Of a DNA stretch of 64,000 bases, positions 60,430 through 64,000 are shown in pieces. The position numbers and the translations under genes were made by a program. The DNA comes from an uncultured Clostridia bacterium (lineage in GTDB: Bacteria; Bacillota; Clostridia; Christensenellales; Borkfalkiaceae). Under the pieces are notes generated by a model that saw only the letters and a list, made by a program, of their open reading frames with translations, was not told where the DNA came from and did not search any database. The DNA is taken from NCBI GenBank assembly GCA_944327465.1, contig CALVHH010000004.1:1-64000 (forward strand). The letters are read 5' to 3'. The first letter of the stretch is position 1; each line of letters opens with the position of its first letter.

Positions 60430-62529
60430 ATGCGCAGGGCGGGCAGGCTGATAAACTTCAGATTGCCGGTATTTGCCGCGCTCGCACTCGTGTGCGGCGC
60501 GGCTTTGGCATACGTTTTTATGCTGTTCGGCGTGGAGTACTTCTATCTCCTGGCTGCCCTGCCCGTATTTGCGGCGGCGCTGACGGCGCTGCTCATATTT
60601 ACCCGCAGCCGCCGCGCAGTTGCCGCTTTTGCCGTCATTGCCGCGGCTTTCGCCGCGGGCGCGGTGCTGTGTGCGCTCGCGCTGACCGACGCCTCTTCGC
60701 CGCCCGTCATGTCGGGTGAGTTTGCCTATGTCACGGGCAGGGTGGAGGACGTGCGCCGCGCATCTTCGGGCGGGGTGACGCTCGTGCTCTCCTCGGCGTC
60801 GGCGGGCGGCGAACTTTTAAAGGGCGACGTGCTGGTGTATCTCGATGAAAGCGCAGGCGGCGCCGTCGCGCCCGGCTATACCGTAAGGGTGTTCGGTCAG
60901 GTCTTTCACTACGACCTCATCGCCTACGGCTCTGTCAACTACCGCGTCGTCAACGGCATGAGGTACTATGTCGACGCGCACGGCGCAATGGAATATTCCT
61001 ACGGCTTTTCGCTGTTCGGCGTGCTCCGTGCGGGCATATACGACATGCTCACGTCCCACCTCGACGGCGAGACTGCCGCCATAGCCTACGCCATGATAAC
61101 GGGCAGCACGCAGGACATTTCCTTCGATACGCTGTCGGCGTTCCGCTACGGCGGGGTGTCGCACATATTCGCCGTTTCGGGCATGAACATAACGCTGCTG
61201 TATATGTCGGTGTTCGCGATGCTCAGGCGCACGGGCGTCGGACGCTGGCCGTCGGCGTGCGTCTGTCTGGCGGTCATATTCGTATATACCGGCATGTGCG
61301 GCTTTACTCTTTCGGCGGTCAGGGCTGCCATAATGTGCGCCGTCGCCTCGCTGGCTTCGCTGACGCGCAACAAGTACGACGCCTTCAATTCGCTCGCCAT
61401 CTCGGTCATCATAATAGTGCTCGTCGACCCCTTTCATCTGTTCGACGTCGGGTTCATGCTTTCCGTATGCGCAATGCTGGGCATAATCCTGCTTGCTCCC
61501 CCTATATCCCGCGGGCTGCGCCGTCTGCCCCGTTCGCTTGCCGACAACATAGCCATGAGCCTCGCTTCGCAGGCGTCCACGCTGCCCGCGCTGCTCGCCA
61601 CGTTCGGCTATATCTCGGGCGCGGGGCTCATACTCAACATCGCTGTGCTGCCGCTCCTGTCGCTTTTATACGTGCTGCTGTTTGCCTGCGTGGTGCTATG
61701 CGCCGTCATACCGCCCGCGGCGGGCGTACTTTTGCCCGCCGCGGCGCTGCCATTGCAGGCAATCGTCAATTTTTTCGTGGCTTCGGGCTTTGAAGATTCC
61801 CTCGTCTCGGGCTTCGGCGGCTGGTGGCTGCCCATAGTTGTGTTCGTCGGCATAGCCGCGCTCTCGGATAAGTTCAACCTGCGCCGCAGTCTGCGCGCCG
61901 CCGCTGCGGGCGTCTGCGCCCTGGGTTTTGTGCTGGGCTGCGTGTTTTCGGGCGCCGTGTTCGGCGGCGAAACGCGCATAGTCGCGGGCGGATATTACGG
62001 CGGCGGCATGGTGCTCGTCCGCTCGGGCGAAGGCACTGTAATGATATTGGTGTGCGATACCTACCCGGGCGGCATAGGCACGTTCGCGGGCACATATGCG
62101 CCCGGCGGCGTCGACGACCTGATCATAGTCGGCGGCGACGAGTGCGCCCGGTACTATTACGAGTGCGGCGTTGACGCTCAAAGGGTGTGGCTGCCGCCAG
62201 GCAGTATAGCGCTCGGCGGGCTGGACGGCGCACAGGTGCGCTACGAGGGGCAATTCGAACTCTACGGCACTCAATACGGCTTCGGCGACGACTATACCCT
62301 CACCGCCGCCGCGGGCGGCGTCACCTTTGCCGTCTGCACGGGCGGGTATGCCGATATGGGCAGGGCGGACGTCGCGTTCTGCATGCAGCCGCCCCAAGGC
62401 GCCGCCGCAAATACTTGGGTGTGTTTCAACGGCATGACGGGCGATTTCAATCTCTATTCGCAGGGATGCTTGCAATTTATCGCAAACGGTGGTACACTTA
62501 TAATGACGGGCTATATCCCCGAAAAATGA
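60430..62529 (+). CDS. comEC: ComEC/Rec2 DNA-uptake channel protein
   Basis: 699 residues. Membrane channel for single-stranded DNA uptake in transformation. N-terminal helices, the DUF4131-like OB region (GEFAYVTGRVEDVRRASSGG) and the competence core with GSTQDISFDTLSAFRYGGVS, HIFAVSGMNITLLYMSVFAM, FTLSAVRAAIMCAVASLASL and FDVGFMLSVCAMLGIILLA. The C-terminal metallo-hydrolase region (about 520-699) is short and lacks the HxHxDH motif, so its nuclease activity is doubtful. Starts 3 bp after the helicase gene and precedes holA, as in many Firmicutes. Confidence 0.9.
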   Translation: MRRAGRLINFRLPVFAALALVCGAALAYVFMLFGVEYFYLLAALPVFAAALTALLIFTRSRRAVAAFAVIAAAFAAGAVLCALALTDASSPPVMSGEFAYVTGRVEDVRRASSGGVTLVLSSASAGGELLKGDVLVYLDESAGGAVAPGYTVRVFGQVFHYDLIAYGSVNYRVVNGMRYYVDAHGAMEYSYGFSLFGVLRAGIYDMLTSHLDGETAAIAYAMITGSTQDISFDTLSAFRYGGVSHIFAVSGMNITLLYMSVFAMLRRTGVGRWPSACVCLAVIFVYTGMCGFTLSAVRAAIMCAVASLASLTRNKYDAFNSLAISVIIIVLVDPFHLFDVGFMLSVCAMLGIILLAPPISRGLRRLPRSLADNIAMSLASQASTLPALLATFGYISGAGLILNIAVLPLLSLLYVLLFACVVLCAVIPPAAGVLLPAAALPLQAIVNFFVASGFEDSLVSGFGGWWLPIVVFVGIAALSDKFNLRRSLRAAAAGVCALGFVLGCVFSGAVFGGETRIVAGGYYGGGMVLVRSGEGTVMILVCDTYPGGIGTFAGTYAPGGVDDLIIVGGDECARYYYECGVDAQRVWLPPGSIALGGLDGAQVRYEGQFELYGTQYGFGDDYTLTAAAGGVTFAVCTGGYADMGRADVAFCMQPPQGAAANTWVCFNGMTGDFNLYSQGCLQFIANGGTLIMTGYIPEK

Positions 62530-62536
62530 GGCAGAC

Positions 62537-63511
62537 ATGAAGTATACCGAGCTCAAAAACGACATAGCCGCGGGCGACCGCAGGATATATCTCCTCGAAG
62601 GCGACGACGCCTATTTCCGCAGCCGCGGCGAGGAGCAGATAAAGTCTGCCTTTCTGGAACTGCCCGAACTCAACTTCACTTCGTTTGACGGCGCCTCGCT
62701 TAAGGGTGCTTCGCTGACAAAGCTGACTGCGGCAATGGCTGCGTATCCTTTTATGTCGCAAAAGCGCATAATAAGGGTAGAGGAATTGTATCCCACCGAA
62801 TCCGACTACGAAAAATATCTTTCGGCTGCGTTCGAAAACTGCCCGCCCTCAACCATACTCATGATCGTCAACAGCGGCGCGGGCAAGGGCGTGCAGCTCA
62901 AGCGCAAAAAGTGCGTGACCTATATCGACTGCTCGCACGCCGACGAAGACACCGTTTGCCGCTGGGTGTTCGGCACGCTCAAACGTGCGGGCATATCTGC
63001 GGACGTGCAGGCGTGCCGCAGGGTGGCGGCGTACTGCCTTTCGGATATGGCAAGGGTGGAAGGCGAGGTGCAAAAGCTCATTGCCCTGGGCGCGGACAGC
63101 GTCACCGAACAACTGGTGGACGAAGTGGTCTACAAGGACGCCGACTACAAGATATACGAAATGACCGACGCCGTCGCGTACAAAAATTATTCAAAGTTCA
63201 TAGATATCTGCACCGAACTTTCGGCGGGCAGCGCCGACCGCGCGGCGGTCATGGCGGCGCTGTTGAGGTACTTTAAAAACCTCGTCATAATAGGCAGTTC
63301 GCAAGCGGGCGCCGCCGAACTTGCCAGGCAGCTGAAAATGCCCGAATTTGCCGTCAGGCGCAGCGCCGAACGCGCCCGCGCCTTCGGTACGGAGCGGCTG
63401 CTTTCGCTCACTTCGGCTCTGTACGAGCTGTCTGCGCGCATGCGCTCGGGCAGGCTGACGCCCGACGGCGCCTTCTTCTGTTCGCTCGCCGCGGTGCTGT
63501 TCGGGCAGTAA
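62537..63511 (+). CDS. holA: DNA polymerase III subunit delta
   Basis: 324 residues. Clamp-loader subunit that opens the sliding clamp. N-terminal RRIYLLEGDDAYFRSRGEEQ, AMAAYPFMSQKRIIRVEELY, CSHADEDTVCRWVFGTLKRA, VEGEVQKLIALG and C-terminal collar helices (AELARQLKMPEFAVRRSAER). The P-loop is absent, as is normal for delta. Begins 7 bp after comEC. Confidence 0.93.
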   Translation: MKYTELKNDIAAGDRRIYLLEGDDAYFRSRGEEQIKSAFLELPELNFTSFDGASLKGASLTKLTAAMAAYPFMSQKRIIRVEELYPTESDYEKYLSAAFENCPPSTILMIVNSGAGKGVQLKRKKCVTYIDCSHADEDTVCRWVFGTLKRAGISADVQACRRVAAYCLSDMARVEGEVQKLIALGADSVTEQLVDEVVYKDADYKIYEMTDAVAYKNYSKFIDICTELSAGSADRAAVMAALLRYFKNLVIIGSSQAGAAELARQLKMPEFAVRRSAERARAFGTERLLSLTSALYELSARMRSGRLTPDGAFFCSLAAVLFGQ

Positions 63512-63516
63512 AAGCC

Positions 63517-63532
63517 CCGCCCGTGCGGGCGG
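63517..63532 (+). terminator. short hairpin after holA
   Basis: CCGCCCG-TG-CGGGCGG, without a T-run; weak terminator candidate. Confidence 0.35.
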
Positions 63533-63579
63533 CAAGGCACATTTTGCCATAACTGAGCAAATTATGTGAGGCAAAACGC

Positions 63580-63608
63580 TTTATTTTTGACGCAAAAAAT
63601 AATATAAT
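63580..63608 (+). promoter_or_regulatory. probable promoter of the last gene
   Basis: TTTATT, 17 nt, TATAAT; the -35 box is weak. Leader of about 50 nt with GGAG. Confidence 0.5.
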
Positions 63609-63664
63609 ACATATGAAAGGCGGTGCGGCGGTCACAGCCGCAAGCAAATTTACGGAGTGCAACA

Positions 63665-64000
63665 ATGAATTCCTGGCAGGCAATAGTTGATAAGTTAACA
63701 GCCATGTGGAAGGGGCTCGACTGGACGTATGCCGTTCAGCTCGTGGCGTTTGCCGTGCTGTTCTATCTGGCGTTCAAAATTTTAAAGGCGAACAAGGGCG
63801 GCAAATTCATAGCCATACTGTGCGCCGCCGTAGTAGTGTTCGGCGCGGCATGCTCGTTTTCGGACAACATCAGCTCGCAGACTCTGCTCATTTTAATATT
63901 CATCTCCATAATAGTCGTGGTCACCATGTTCAACGTCGAAATCAAGCGCGGCATGCTCGATTCCGGCGCCCGCCGCCACGCCCCGCACTCCGAAATGACC
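63665..64000 (+). CDS. cdaA: probable diadenylate cyclase CdaA, 3' end outside window
   Basis: 112 residues visible; the frame is open to the window edge. GGAGTGCAACA precedes the ATG. Three hydrophobic segments (YAVQLVAFAVLFYLAFKIL, FIAILCAAVVVFGAAC, TLLILIFISIIVVVTMF) followed by NVEIKRGMLDSGARR match the N-terminal layout of CdaA, where three helices lead into an FQPExRRALExxG-type linker before the DAC domain that makes c-di-AMP. The catalytic domain is not in view, so this is a layout-based call. Confidence 0.55.
   Translation, partial: MNSWQAIVDKLTAMWKGLDWTYAVQLVAFAVLFYLAFKILKANKGGKFIAILCAAVVVFGAACSFSDNISSQTLLILIFISIIVVVTMFNVEIKRGMLDSGARRHAPHSEMT

Overview
The window looks like a chromosomal segment of an uncultured, gut-type member of the Clostridia (Bacillota). 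The reasons are a T-box riboswitch ahead of cysE/cysS, a maf-mreB pair, a compact folate operon, a Ktr-type potassium system, DUF421/DUF4363 and comEC-holA neighbours, strong Shine-Dalgarno sites, and many lipoproteins with Firmicutes-style lipoboxes. The DNA is moderately GC-rich yet uses ATA (Ile) and AGG (Arg) heavily. An assignment near Christensenellales is only an inference. I saw no rRNA, tRNA, CRISPR array, integrase or intact insertion sequence.

Layout. 1-4.9 kb: two surface proteins built from tandem Cys-rich repeats; the first is cut by the window edge. 5.3-7.2 kb: DUF89 phosphatase, HdeD-like membrane protein and a small protein. 7.3-10.4 kb: a frameshifted DeoR repressor divergent from ktrB-ktrA. 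10.4-15.4 kb: T-box, cysE, cysS, alaS (short form). 15.8-16.6 kb: divergent XRE regulator and membrane protein. 16.9-17.8 kb: rplM-rpsI. 18.4-26.2 kb: two large lipoproteins with a PHP phosphatase, a PPi-type phosphofructokinase and an unannotated small minus-strand gene. 26.3-27.4 kb: DUF4363/DUF421 pair. 27.4-30.9 kb: a structured RNA, then folC-folE-folP-folBK. 31-34.3 kb: ppx, maf, mreB-like. 34.9-41 kb: EF-G2-like factor, lepA, ogt, hemW, GNAT. 41.5-48.4 kb: a lipoprotein, an anchored protein, two guaA paralogues each followed by the same 244-bp element, a PPC-domain protein, an rRNA methyltransferase and pyrophosphatase. 48.6-53.9 kb: HelD-like helicase, GT8 glycosyltransferase, ABC exporter. 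54-60.4 kb: an RHS remnant and a giant DUF4011 helicase-nuclease (defence candidate). 60.4 kb to the end: comEC, holA and the start of a probable cdaA.

Across the intergenic gaps lies a family of short dispersed repeats (core GTCATTTCGA...GAGAAATCTAAC...GGTCGAC), in both orientations and often nested with a longer hairpin-rich module. At three genes (5308, 8317, 21265) a good sigma-70-type promoter places the expected +1 exactly on the A of the ATG, so leaderless mRNAs are likely. The points most worth following are the structured RNA ending 7 nt before folC, the recurrent leaderless promoters, the 244-bp element behind both guaA genes, the small protein with an apparent ATT start, and the helicase-nuclease with a degenerate transglutaminase-like domain.
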